A stretch of DNA of 64,000 nt from Phycisphaeraceae bacterium (lineage in GTDB: Bacteria > Planctomycetota > Phycisphaerae > Phycisphaerales > Phycisphaeraceae): NCBI GenBank assembly GCA_040222855.1, contig JAVKCD010000025.1, forward strand, positions 372,001 to 436,000, given 5' to 3'. Of the stretch, positions 39,424-47,815 are shown in pieces; the first letter of the stretch is position 1, and every line of letters starts with the position of its first letter. The position numbers and the translations under genes were made by a program. Under the pieces are notes generated by a model, which worked only from the letters and a program-made list of their open reading frames with translations, was not told the DNA's origin and made no database searches.

Positions 39424-42273
39424 CTAATCAAGTTTGCGTGCCGTTTCTTCAACCTTGTAGCAGATGATACGGTCACCGGATTTTACGTCGTCGTAGCCCT
39501 CGATACGGATCCCGCACTCGGTACCCACTCGGACTTCCTTCACATCATCCTTCACGCGTCGCAGGCTGTTGAGCGTGCGTTCATCGGTCACGACCACGCC
39601 ATCACGCACCACACGCACCTTGCTCGATCGCTCGATCGATCCCTCGGTGACCATGCAGCCCGCAACCAGACCGAGCTTGGTGATCTTAAAGACCTCCTTG
39701 ACCGTGGCTTCGCCGGTCTGTTTCTCGGTGCGCTCGGGAGCGAGCATGCCTTCGAGGCCGGATTTCACGTCATCTATCAGGTCGTAGATCACACGGTAAG
39801 TGCGGAGATCAACGCTTCTGGCTTCTGAGATCTCACGAACGACTGCGGTTGGGGCGACCTGGAAGCCAACGACCACGGCCTCCGAGGCATCAGCCAGCAG
39901 CACGTCACTCTCGGTGATCCCGCCGACCGCTGCGTGGATCACCCGCACGGCGACCTCGTCATTGCCAAGTTTCTCAAGGCTTGTTCGCAGCACGTCGAGA
40001 GAACCTTGCACGTCGGCCTTGAGGACGACGCGCAACAGATTGACCTGGCCAGCCTTCAAGGTGTCCGCGAAGTTGTCCAGCGTGACCTTTGTTTTCGATG
40101 CGAGTTGGGTCTCACGCTCGTGGTCTCGATACTGCTGCGCGACATCCTCTGCCTGCTTGAGTGAGTCAGTAACATAGAACCGATCGCCAGCGTCCGGGAT
40201 CTCATCGAGACCCGAGATCTCGAGGGGCGTCGCCGGACCAGCCTCACGGACTGACTGGCCGCGATCGTTCGTCATATCACGGACACGGCCAAAAGCACGG
40301 CCAGCGACAGCGAAGCTGCCCACGCTGATCTGACCCTCTTGCACGAGGATACGAGCCACAGCACCACGCCCCGGCTGCATCTCGGACTCGACGACAGTTC
40401 CGATGGCGTTGCCGCCGTAGTCCGCGGTGAGTTCGAGCAGCTCGGCCTGATAGTCCAGCAACTCCAGCAGTTCGGTGACGCCCTGTCCCGAGATGGCGGA
40501 CGTACCGATGACCTCGGTTTCGCCGCCCCACGCGGTGGGGTTGAGTCCCTGAGCCGCGAGCTGGCCGTAGATCTCCTGGACTTTGTCATCCGTTGCTTCG
40601 GGGCGGTCGATCTTGTTCATCGCAACGATAATCGGGACGCCCGCCGCCTTGGCGTGGTTGATCGACTCGATGGTCTGAGGCATCACGCCGTCGTCAGAAG
40701 CGACAACCAGCACGATCAGGTCGGTCATCTTGGCACCACGGGCTCGCATCGCCGTAAAGGCTTCGTGACCGGGCGTATCGAGGAAGACCACGGTCTTCTC
40801 GACGCCGTCAGTGCCCTCGACCGTGACGCGATAAGCACCGATGTGCTGCGTGATCCCGCCCGCTTCGTGTGAAGCCACATCGGCCTTGCGGATCCGGTCC
40901 AGCAGCGAGGTCTTGCCGTGATCGACATGCCCGAGGACCGTCACGATAGGCGGGCGACCCTTAACATCAATACGCTCGCGATCGCTAAAGACCTGCCGTA
41001 GCTCGTCCTCGGCCGATCGCTGCTCCTTGACGATCAGTTCGATGTCGTACTCGAGCGCGATCTCCATCGCCATCTCAGCGTCGAGCGACGAGTTGATGTT
41101 GGCCATCACGCCCTTCTGAAACAGGTACTTGATGGCTTCCGTACCCTTGATGCCAGTCGCGGCCGACAGGCTCTTGATCGTGACCGGCTCTTCGATCTCG
41201 ACCTTGCCGCCGGTGACCGCAGGGGTCAGCGCCTGAACGCCTCCGCCCTTGCGCTTCTCCATGCTACGACGACGCTGCTTGAGGAAGCCGGGAGCGCCCC
41301 GTAGCCGCGCGTCCAGTTCCTCAGCGTCCGCCTGCGAGAGCTTGCTCGGTCCGGACAGAAGGTTGTCGGAGGAGCGCGATCGGCGTGTGTTCCCCGATCG
41401 CCGGTTTCCACCGCCGTCGCCGCCACGTCCCGATGTCTTATCACCGCCAGAGCCTCCACCAGCCCCGCGACCTCGCGAAGGGCCGCGCGAACGGGTGAAC
41501 CCGCCGCTCTCTTCCGCGCCCGGGTCCATGCTGGGCATCCCCTGCGAAGGACCGCGAGACGGCCCGCCGCCTCCGCCACCGGGTGATCGGCGGGCAGGGC
41601 GCGTCTCAACCGGGTCAGGCCGCTCGATGCGCACCACACGTGGACCCTTGAGTGACGCTTGCTGCGGCTTCTCCAACGGCTTGCCGCCAGGGGAAATCAC
41701 CTTGGGGCGTTCGGGCACGTTCTGGATGCCAACCGCCTTGACCGGATCATCGCTATCAACGTCAGCCGGCACTTCTGTTTCTTGTGACACCGCGGGGGTG
41801 TCCGCGTCGCTCTCGGTCGCCACAGTTGCTTCTGCCGATTCCACCTCAGCTACAGGCTCTGCAACAGCTTCGGCGGGCGTTGGTGTTTCAACAACCGGCG
41901 CTGGCTTCACAGGCTCCGGAGCGGGCGGCTTCTTGGCTAACGAGGGGGGCTCAATGTGTGCCTTGCCCTCGTCGGCTTCGCTGTCCTTGGCCTTCTTGGC
42001 AGCGGGTTTCCGCTTGACCGCTTTGGCCCGTGCAGGCTTGGCGACGGTCTGTGTCGCCGTCGCCACCCCGCCATCAGACTCCTGGCTGGCCTCCTCATTG
42101 TCCGCGCTCGCATCGGAGAACCACTCGCGGATCGTGACCGCCAGGCCGACCTTCACGGTCGACATGTGGTTCGTGATGCCCGGCACACCCTCATCCTGGC
42201 AACGCTCGACGATGAGCTTACTCTTCACGCCGAGGTCTTTGGCCAGTTCAAAAACACGCAATGCCTTAGCCAA
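39424..42273 (-). CDS. infB: Translation initiation factor IF-2
   Basis: IF-2 is the GTPase that brings initiator tRNA to the 30S subunit. The 949-residue protein has an N-terminal IF2_N domain (MAKALRVFELAKDLGVKSK). A long low-complexity region follows, first Ala/Pro/Glu-rich, then Gly/Arg/Ser-rich. The G domain is complete: VLGHVDHGKTSLLDRIRKA, VFLDTPGHEAFTAMR and VAMNKIDRPEA. Domains II-IV end with CGIRIEGYDDVKSGDRIICY. The TTG at 42273 is clearly the start because AAGGAG sits 7 bases upstream; a second TTG at 42300 has no such site. It lies 46 bases after nusA. Confidence 0.96.
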   Translation of the reverse strand: MAKALRVFELAKDLGVKSKLIVERCQDEGVPGITNHMSTVKVGLAVTIREWFSDASADNEEASQESDGGVATATQTVAKPARAKAVKRKPAAKKAKDSEADEGKAHIEPPSLAKKPPAPEPVKPAPVVETPTPAEAVAEPVAEVESAEATVATESDADTPAVSQETEVPADVDSDDPVKAVGIQNVPERPKVISPGGKPLEKPQQASLKGPRVVRIERPDPVETRPARRSPGGGGGGPSRGPSQGMPSMDPGAEESGGFTRSRGPSRGRGAGGGSGGDKTSGRGGDGGGNRRSGNTRRSRSSDNLLSGPSKLSQADAEELDARLRGAPGFLKQRRRSMEKRKGGGVQALTPAVTGGKVEIEEPVTIKSLSAATGIKGTEAIKYLFQKGVMANINSSLDAEMAMEIALEYDIELIVKEQRSAEDELRQVFSDRERIDVKGRPPIVTVLGHVDHGKTSLLDRIRKADVASHEAGGITQHIGAYRVTVEGTDGVEKTVVFLDTPGHEAFTAMRARGAKMTDLIVLVVASDDGVMPQTIESINHAKAAGVPIIVAMNKIDRPEATDDKVQEIYGQLAAQGLNPTAWGGETEVIGTSAISGQGVTELLELLDYQAELLELTADYGGNAIGTVVESEMQPGRGAVARILVQEGQISVGSFAVAGRAFGRVRDMTNDRGQSVREAGPATPLEISGLDEIPDAGDRFYVTDSLKQAEDVAQQYRDHERETQLASKTKVTLDNFADTLKAGQVNLLRVVLKADVQGSLDVLRTSLEKLGNDEVAVRVIHAAVGGITESDVLLADASEAVVVGFQVAPTAVVREISEARSVDLRTYRVIYDLIDDVKSGLEGMLAPERTEKQTGEATVKEVFKITKLGLVAGCMVTEGSIERSSKVRVVRDGVVVTDERTLNSLRRVKDDVKEVRVGTECGIRIEGYDDVKSGDRIICYKVEETARKLD

Positions 42274-42319
42274 GGAAGACTCCTTAAGGATTCCTGACAA
42301 ACCCGCTCACCAGCGCCAA

Positions 42320-43759
42320 TCAGCGTGGTGAGGTCTGCTCGCTGCTTTCTGCGTCAGCTTCAACCGACGCTTCATCATCCGTCGCCGTCTTATCGACAGC
42401 CTCAGTCTCATCGCCGGACGGTTCTTCAACGAGATTCCGCTGCTCCAGCAACTCGACGATGTCCGTGCCCGGGTCGGCAGGGTTCTTGGACCCCGGCTCA
42501 ATCGCTCCGCCGCCAAGCAGGTCGTCAATGCCCGAAGGCGTCGCGACATACTGCTGACGTTGCTGACGCTCGGCTTCCTGCTTCTCTCGCTCCTGTTCCT
42601 CAGCGACCGTTTTCGCTCGCTCGGTGCAGGCCGCGACCATCGCTTCGGCGATACCCTCTTCGACATCCAGGGTCTCGACCAGATAAGTCGCTCCGACTTC
42701 CTCGACATCGAACACGCTGATGACACCCAAAGCGGCCAATCGGTCGATCAGCTCTTCCGAAGCGCCCTCGACCTCCTTGAGCGTCGTCTCCATGATGTCC
42801 AGGCTCTTCGAGAACTCAGGCGGCGTGAGAATGTCCACATCCCAGTTGGTCAGGCGCGCCGCTAGCCGAACATTCTGACCACGCTTGCCGATCGCCAGCG
42901 ACAGCTGATCGTCATTGACAATCACCGTCGCTCGCCCCAGCTCAAAACACAGCGAGATCTCGACGACCTCCGCGGGCTTGAGTGAGTTCTGGATCAGTAT
43001 CTGGCTCGAATCATTCCAGCGAACGATGTCGATCTTCTCGCCGCCAAGCTCATCAACGATGTTCTTGATCCGGCTGCCCCGCACGCCTACACACGCGCCG
43101 ACAGCGTCAACCTTCGAGTCGATCGAAGCCACGGCGATCTTGGTCCGATGGCCGGGCTCGCGTGCCATCGCGCGGACTTCGATAATCCGCTCAGCGACTT
43201 CGGGAACCTCGACCTCGAACAGTCGCTTGATGAAATCAGGGCTCGCACGGCTCAGCACGATCTTGACCTGGTGACCTGCGTCGCGGACATCGAGAATCAG
43301 ACACCGCACACGCTCGCCGGGCTGATGTTGCTCGCCGGGGATCTGCTCCGAGCGGGGCATAAAGCCTTCCGCCCGTGTGCCCATCGAAACCACAAGAGCC
43401 CCACCTTCATAGCGCTGAGCCGTTCCGGTCACGATCTCGCCGACGCGGTCAATAAACTCGTTGTAGATGCTCTCCCGCTCGTCCTCGCGGAATCGCTGGA
43501 TCATGACCTGCTTGGCGGTCTGAGCCGGGATACGACCCAACTCCACCAGATCGATCGGGTCTTGGCCCCGGAACAACCGCAGTTGACCGTTAAGCCGATC
43601 CAACTCGCAGGAGAAGTCTTCGGTGTCCACCGCGTTGTAGTGCTTGCGCGCCGCAGACACCATCGCCTGCTCGATATCCTGAAAAAGCAGTTCCTTATCA
43701 ATGTTGCGGTCACGCGAGATCGAGTCGATCAGGCGGAGCATCTCACTACCGTTCATCAT
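42320..43759 (-). CDS. nusA: Transcription termination/antitermination factor NusA
   Basis: NusA binds RNA polymerase and controls pausing and termination. The 479-residue protein has the N-terminal RNAP-binding domain (MLRLIDSISRDRNIDKELLF), an S1 domain (VGEIVTGTAQRYEGGALVVS) and two KH domains (GACVGVRGSRIKNIVDELGG; LAIGKRGQNVRLAARLTNWD). One helix-hairpin-helix region and an acidic C-terminal tail follow. AAGGAA lies upstream of two adjacent ATGs (43759 and 43756). The usual upstream partner rimP is not present; instead an intrinsic terminator lies about 70 bases ahead. Confidence 0.96.
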   Translation of the reverse strand: MMNGSEMLRLIDSISRDRNIDKELLFQDIEQAMVSAARKHYNAVDTEDFSCELDRLNGQLRLFRGQDPIDLVELGRIPAQTAKQVMIQRFREDERESIYNEFIDRVGEIVTGTAQRYEGGALVVSMGTRAEGFMPRSEQIPGEQHQPGERVRCLILDVRDAGHQVKIVLSRASPDFIKRLFEVEVPEVAERIIEVRAMAREPGHRTKIAVASIDSKVDAVGACVGVRGSRIKNIVDELGGEKIDIVRWNDSSQILIQNSLKPAEVVEISLCFELGRATVIVNDDQLSLAIGKRGQNVRLAARLTNWDVDILTPPEFSKSLDIMETTLKEVEGASEELIDRLAALGVISVFDVEEVGATYLVETLDVEEGIAEAMVAACTERAKTVAEEQEREKQEAERQQRQQYVATPSGIDDLLGGGAIEPGSKNPADPGTDIVELLEQRNLVEEPSGDETEAVDKTATDDEASVEADAESSEQTSPR

Positions 43760-43828
43760 CACAGATTCCTTAACGCGAGCTGGCCTCTGGCCAGCGACCG
43801 GGATGTCGAGGCCCATCAGGCGGGCCAC

Positions 43829-43863
43829 AAAAAACAAAAAACCACGAGGTAAACTCCTCGTGG
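43829..43863 (-). terminator. Strong intrinsic terminator just before nusA
   Basis: On the minus strand CCACGAGG and CCTCGTGG form a perfect 8-bp stem with a 6-base loop (43842-43863), followed by two runs of six T (43836-43841 and 43829-43834). It points toward nusA and ends about 70 bases before its start codon. Confidence 0.85.
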
Positions 43864-44087
43864 CCTTGGCGTGCTACGTCCGGGTCGGGCCCGGGAGTAG
43901 GGCGGTCAGGTCATCAACCGACTCCCTGTGAAGAAACGGAGCCCGTAGGCCCCAATCCGTCGGGTATCGGCTGCGAGGATGTTTGGAGCGCCCCCGATCA
44001 CGGGAGTACCGCTCCAACACGCTCAACCATAGACCACCTGTGCGACATAGCAGCACCTCGGCCGCCCCGGCGACATGCCGAGGCTGA
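43829..44087 (-). ncRNA. Candidate structured RNA or nusA leader, about 260 nt
   Basis: The 358 bases between the UbiA-like gene and nusA hold no ORF with family similarity. They have a predicted promoter at one end and a strong intrinsic terminator at the other. Three stems are visible between: 44056-44062 with 44077-44083 (GCCGAGG type), 43985-43990 with 44010-44015 (GGAGCG/CGCTCC), and 43893-43898 with 43921-43926 (ACTCCC/GGGAGT) containing a further CGGT/ACCG pair. The 3' segment near 43864-43880 can alternatively pair with part of the first stem. I checked by eye for SRP RNA, tmRNA, RNase P RNA, 5S rRNA and tRNA cores and found none. It may be an independent small RNA or an attenuator of the nusA operon. 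Confidence 0.5.
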
Positions 44088-44093
44088 CCTGTC

Positions 44094-44121
44094 AATTTAG
44101 CGTAACCGCCCCCTATGTCAA
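44094..44121 (-). promoter_or_regulatory. Predicted promoter of the structured RNA / nusA operon
   Basis: A perfect TTGACA (44116-44121) and a -10-like TAAATT (44094-44099) are 16 bases apart on the minus strand. The start would be at about 44087. The -35 box overlaps the stop codon region of the UbiA-like gene. Confidence 0.6.
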
Positions 44122-44897
44122 GAAATGCACGCCCCTGCGGCCAGAATCAGGATCGTCCCGTCAAGCCCCACATCGAACAATGCATGCGATCGCGAGGTCG
44201 CCTTGAGGGTCAAACCGATCGCCAGGCCATGAGCCAGCACGACCGCAGCCCAGCCAACGCCAGAACGGTCCACCGGGCTCAGCGCCGACACCAGCAGGCT
44301 CAGCATCAGCATCAGGGCCCCGAGCCGCCTGAGACTCGATGGCCGCATGACATGCGCCAGCGTCCGAAGCCCTGCCTCACGGTCTGAACGTCGATCCCGC
44401 AGCTCAAACGGCAGGGTCAACGCCGCAATGAACACAGCTCGTTCTGCGACCAGCCAAATCCACTCAAAACCGGCTGGCTCGACCTCGATCACCGGCAGCC
44501 CCGCCGTGACGCCAGCCCACACCACACCCACCAGCGGAACCTTGAGCAGCCCGGCCTGCCGGAGTGACCCGGCCCGACGGCTGATGATTGGCACGAGGTA
44601 CAGCAGCGCCATCACACTCAGCACCACCACCACCAGTTGCTGACCCGGTAGCAGCCAGAGTGTCAATATGCCCGTGACCAACCCCAGGATCACCACAGGC
44701 AGCAGCCTCAGCCTCACCCACTCGCCAGGCAGCACAGGAGCCGAACGCGCCGCGTTGTAGAACGTCAGCGTGGCCAGAAACACCCACGCCGAAGTCAGCC
44801 TCCACGGGTCCCCACCCAGACGCACCAGCGACCCCGCCGTCAGCAGACCGGCACCCGCTGCGAGATAGACCTGAGATCGAATCAGCCACTGGATCAC
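44118..44897 (-). CDS. UbiA prenyltransferase-like membrane protein
   Basis: A 259-residue integral membrane protein with about seven to eight hydrophobic segments. The pattern LPFELRDRRSDREAGLRTLA looks like the second Asp-rich motif (DxxxD) of UbiA-type prenyltransferases. The position of the first motif, normally NDxxD, reads FYNAARSAP and lacks the aspartates. The protein may therefore be a divergent or inactive member, or use a different substrate. No quinone or haem genes are adjacent. Start at 44897 (MIQWLIRSQVYLAAGAG). Confidence 0.6.
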   Translation of the reverse strand: MIQWLIRSQVYLAAGAGLLTAGSLVRLGGDPWRLTSAWVFLATLTFYNAARSAPVLPGEWVRLRLLPVVILGLVTGILTLWLLPGQQLVVVVLSVMALLYLVPIISRRAGSLRQAGLLKVPLVGVVWAGVTAGLPVIEVEPAGFEWIWLVAERAVFIAALTLPFELRDRRSDREAGLRTLAHVMRPSSLRRLGALMLMLSLLVSALSPVDRSGVGWAAVVLAHGLAIGLTLKATSRSHALFDVGLDGTILILAAGACIS

Positions 44898-44930
44898 CCA
44901 CCGAGTGTACCGATCACCAACACCCAGGAC

Positions 44931-45806
44931 TCACGCAGCCAGCTTCAGTGCCGCGTCGCACGAATCAGAATCCCCACCCTGAATCATCCGCATGAGGCGT
45001 TCACGCTTCACATAGATCGCGTCCGCAGAGCCGATGTGATTCACCGGCCGGTGCGTGCACACGTTGTATAGATTGAAAAGCTCATACCCCTCCTCACGCA
45101 GCACCGAGTCGACCTCAGCAAACAGCGAGCACCCCTCATAAAACGCCGCGAAGTTCACCTCCAGCACCACACAGCCCACGCCCTGACGGAGCAACTCATG
45201 CGCGCCCTCGAGCGCCTGACGCTCGTACCCCTGGAGATCGAGTTTCAAGATGTCCACGTGGCTCAGGCCCGATGCCTTGAACCAATCATCAAGGCGCGTG
45301 ATAGGCACCGTCCGCCGCTGACCCGGCTCGGTGGCATCCGGGAAGTATTGCCGACTCAGTGCATTCACCGGCAGCACCGAACTGGTCATCGGCGAGCTGT
45401 TGATCTCGATCGTTGTCGATCCCGTCCGATCCCCGATCGCCGACTGCTGAATCGTCCCCGGAACACCTGATAGATTCGCCTCAAGCCTCGCTTGAAGGTC
45501 CGTGTTGGGCTCGAACGCGTGAACCTCCAGGCCGGGAAAACGGGCGAGAAACCGACGAGCCATGTCCCCGGTATGCGCCCCGCCATCAACCATCACCAGG
45601 TGCCCACCCGCGTCGCCCTCAAACGCCGTGATCTTCACCACATCATCAAGCCACGACCCCGGCGACAGACTGATGCTTGGCGGGTCCCACCACTTTCGCA
45701 GTCGACCACATACATGCCAATAGACTCGTTTCAGGGCCTGGATCACGCTGGATGCACCTCGTCCGAGAACACAATGGAGAGCCAACACACGGCCCCACCA
45801 TCTCAT
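44931..45806 (-). CDS. FkbM-family methyltransferase
   Basis: A 291-residue SAM-dependent methyltransferase. The SAM-binding motif is VMVDGGAHTGDMARRFL, followed by LEVHAFEPNTDLQARLEAN and the FkbM-type VDILKLDLQGYERQALEGA. FkbM enzymes often O-methylate sugars in polysaccharides or glycolipids, which fits the nearby glycosyltransferases, but the acceptor is unknown. I chose the ATG at 45806 because the neighbouring gene ends 16 bases upstream; the frame is open to 45917. No clear Shine-Dalgarno precedes it. Confidence 0.83.
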   Translation of the reverse strand: MRWWGRVLALHCVLGRGASSVIQALKRVYWHVCGRLRKWWDPPSISLSPGSWLDDVVKITAFEGDAGGHLVMVDGGAHTGDMARRFLARFPGLEVHAFEPNTDLQARLEANLSGVPGTIQQSAIGDRTGSTTIEINSSPMTSSVLPVNALSRQYFPDATEPGQRRTVPITRLDDWFKASGLSHVDILKLDLQGYERQALEGAHELLRQGVGCVVLEVNFAAFYEGCSLFAEVDSVLREEGYELFNLYNVCTHRPVNHIGSADAIYVKRERLMRMIQGGDSDSCDAALKLAA

Positions 45807-45822
45807 CGGATGGGCCCATGAA

Positions 45823-46431
45823 TCAACCCTCTGATTGTGACGCCGAGTCCTTATCGGCAACGCCAAGCCCGCCTCGCCGCAGCGGGAGCAAGGCCAGCGG
45901 GATCCCACCCAGAGCAAAAGCCGCTACACGATCGGCCCCCATCACCACGGAATAATCCGTCGGATACAACATCCAGTTCCAGGCTGCACCATCCGCCACC
46001 ACCGCCACAATCGCGCCCATCAGCACGACCCCCACATACCGCTGACATACCCCCGAGCCAGGCCCCAGTGCCAGCACCAGTCCAGCCAGCAAGGCCGCCA
46101 GCACCTGGCTTCCAAAACCCACCGCGATCATCGCCACAGGCATGGGCGGGCCTGGGTTCGGCTGCACGATCAGGTAGGCCGCCGGTCCTTCGGCGTGAGC
46201 TGCCTCATAAGCCTCCAACTGAGCTTCATCCGACCAATCTTCAGGCATAGGCGGGAAGTAATAAAAACCCTCCTCCTCGATCCCCAGATCGCGGATCGAC
46301 GAAACCACTGGGCTGTCCATCTTGATCGGCTTCATCGTCTGTTCATGAAAAGGCAACACCATCCACGAGACCATTCCCCATCCATGCATCAGCACACCCG
46401 CCAGCACAACACCCACAAGAAAGCGCAGCAT
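45823..46431 (-). CDS. Four-helix membrane protein, unknown function
   Basis: A 202-residue protein with hydrophobic segments at about residues 2-24 (FLVGVVLAGVLMHGWGMVSW), 95-120, 128-150 and 160-180. A polar loop of about 60 residues (PFHEQTMKPIKMDSPVVSSI) follows the first segment. No family is recognised. The ATG at 46431 has AAGG 7 bases upstream. It probably shares a message with the FkbM gene. Confidence 0.6.
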   Translation of the reverse strand: MLRFLVGVVLAGVLMHGWGMVSWMVLPFHEQTMKPIKMDSPVVSSIRDLGIEEEGFYYFPPMPEDWSDEAQLEAYEAAHAEGPAAYLIVQPNPGPPMPVAMIAVGFGSQVLAALLAGLVLALGPGSGVCQRYVGVVLMGAIVAVVADGAAWNWMLYPTDYSVVMGADRVAAFALGGIPLALLPLRRGGLGVADKDSASQSEG

Positions 46432-46515
46432 GAACACCCTTTCAACCAAAGAAACCAGTGCATATATAAGGATGCAGTCTAAGTGCTGGCCAAAGTCCAG
46501 CAACAGGACAAACCC

Positions 46516-47712
46516 TCACGCAGCCATGCCAACCCGAGATGTCTCAGGCTCGTACAACCCCCGTATGACGGCATCAAGCTGCATGGCCTTCGCCTCCCAT
46601 CCCTCATCCGCCAGCCGAAGACGCGCCGACCGCTGCCGCTCAGTGAGACCATTCTGCAACCCGCGCCTTACCGCTACGACTAGACCCGCTTCATCCACAA
46701 CAAGGTCCGCGGCATCCGCCCACTCATGCACCGCAGGCAAAGCCCGGGCCACTACCGGCAGCCCCGTCGCCATGTACTCCTTGAACTTCAGCGGCTGCAT
46801 CGCCCGCGTCACCGGCAGGTCCGCATAAGGCATCACCAGCACATCCGCCCGCTGCGCCAGCGCTGGCAGCTCGCCGTAAGCCACCGGCCCCAGCCACGTC
46901 ACACCTTCGAGTGACTTGAGCCTCGGGTCCGGGTCCTGGACAGGCCCCGCCAGCACCAGATGCCCCAACGAACTCAGCCGCTCGCACCACCCCACATCCA
47001 GACGTCGGTCAATCACACCCCAGAACAACAGCACCGGCCGCTGATCACTCGCCCACGGCACCGATGAACGCGCCCCAGCAGCATTCCAATGCGTGAGATC
47101 TATCCCATGAGTCAACAGCTCTGCCTCGCCCCCCATCGCCGACATCCGCTCCCGGATCCGCTCCGATACGGCCACCACCCGATCCACCTTCCCCACCAAC
47201 TCCGCCTCCATATCCCGCATCACCTGGTGATCCAGCCCCGGCCACGCCGAGAAATCATCCACCGCGTAGTACACCCACCGATCGACGCCACCCATCCCCA
47301 CCACATCTGCAGCAATCGGCAGCGTCGTAACCCCGATCGTCCGTCCGCACTTCGCCGCGCGACTCCCGCTGATCGCCCGCTGCATCAAACGCCGGTTCAT
47401 CGCTCGCTGCCAACCCGACCGAAACCCTGGATACATCAGCGGGCTCAGAACCTCCGGCCCAGAGCCATCTTGAGTGTCTGTTGATTCAGCCTTCTGAAAC
47501 CGACCCATCACATACCCCACCGCCCGCCGCGCATCTGACCAGCTAAAACTCGGCCGCCGGGTCCCCACCGTGTTGATCCAGCTCACCTCATACGACGCCA
47601 TGAAATGCTGCACCAGATGCTGCGCCGATGACGGATGCCGCCCCCAGTGGTCGGCCAGCACCACCAACCCATCCCTCCCGGACGCCATGATGTTCATGGA
47701 TGCAAGACTCAT
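46516..47712 (-). CDS. Glycosyltransferase, GT-B fold
   Basis: A 398-residue glycosyltransferase related to GT4-type enzymes. The N-terminal half (LVVLADHWGRHPSSAQHLVQ) is followed by VDRVVAVSERIRERMSAMGG. The C-terminal half has RPVLLFWGVIDRRLD, VTWLGPVAYGELPALAQRAD and PLKFKEYMATGLPVVA, the last corresponding to the nucleotide-sugar binding region. The ATG at 47712 has AAGG upstream; ATGs at 47697 and 47688 are possible. It is divergent from another glycosyltransferase, so a shared promoter region lies at 47713-47815. Sugar donor and acceptor are unknown. Confidence 0.85.
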   Translation of the reverse strand: MSLASMNIMASGRDGLVVLADHWGRHPSSAQHLVQHFMASYEVSWINTVGTRRPSFSWSDARRAVGYVMGRFQKAESTDTQDGSGPEVLSPLMYPGFRSGWQRAMNRRLMQRAISGSRAAKCGRTIGVTTLPIAADVVGMGGVDRWVYYAVDDFSAWPGLDHQVMRDMEAELVGKVDRVVAVSERIRERMSAMGGEAELLTHGIDLTHWNAAGARSSVPWASDQRPVLLFWGVIDRRLDVGWCERLSSLGHLVLAGPVQDPDPRLKSLEGVTWLGPVAYGELPALAQRADVLVMPYADLPVTRAMQPLKFKEYMATGLPVVARALPAVHEWADAADLVVDEAGLVVAVRRGLQNGLTERQRSARLRLADEGWEAKAMQLDAVIRGLYEPETSRVGMAA

Positions 47713-47815
47713 GCTCGCCTTATCGGCATGGCCGCGATCCACCCGCCATCCTGCACCTCGACACATCAACCACCCGATGTTTCAGGACGGACGCAGAGCG
47801 TTCGGGGAGCCCTCC

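Noticed and set aside
43829-44087. SRP RNA, tmRNA, RNase P RNA, 5S rRNA or tRNA
   Set aside because: None of the conserved cores (for example GGAAG-GCAGC of SRP or a tRNA T-loop) could be found in either strand.
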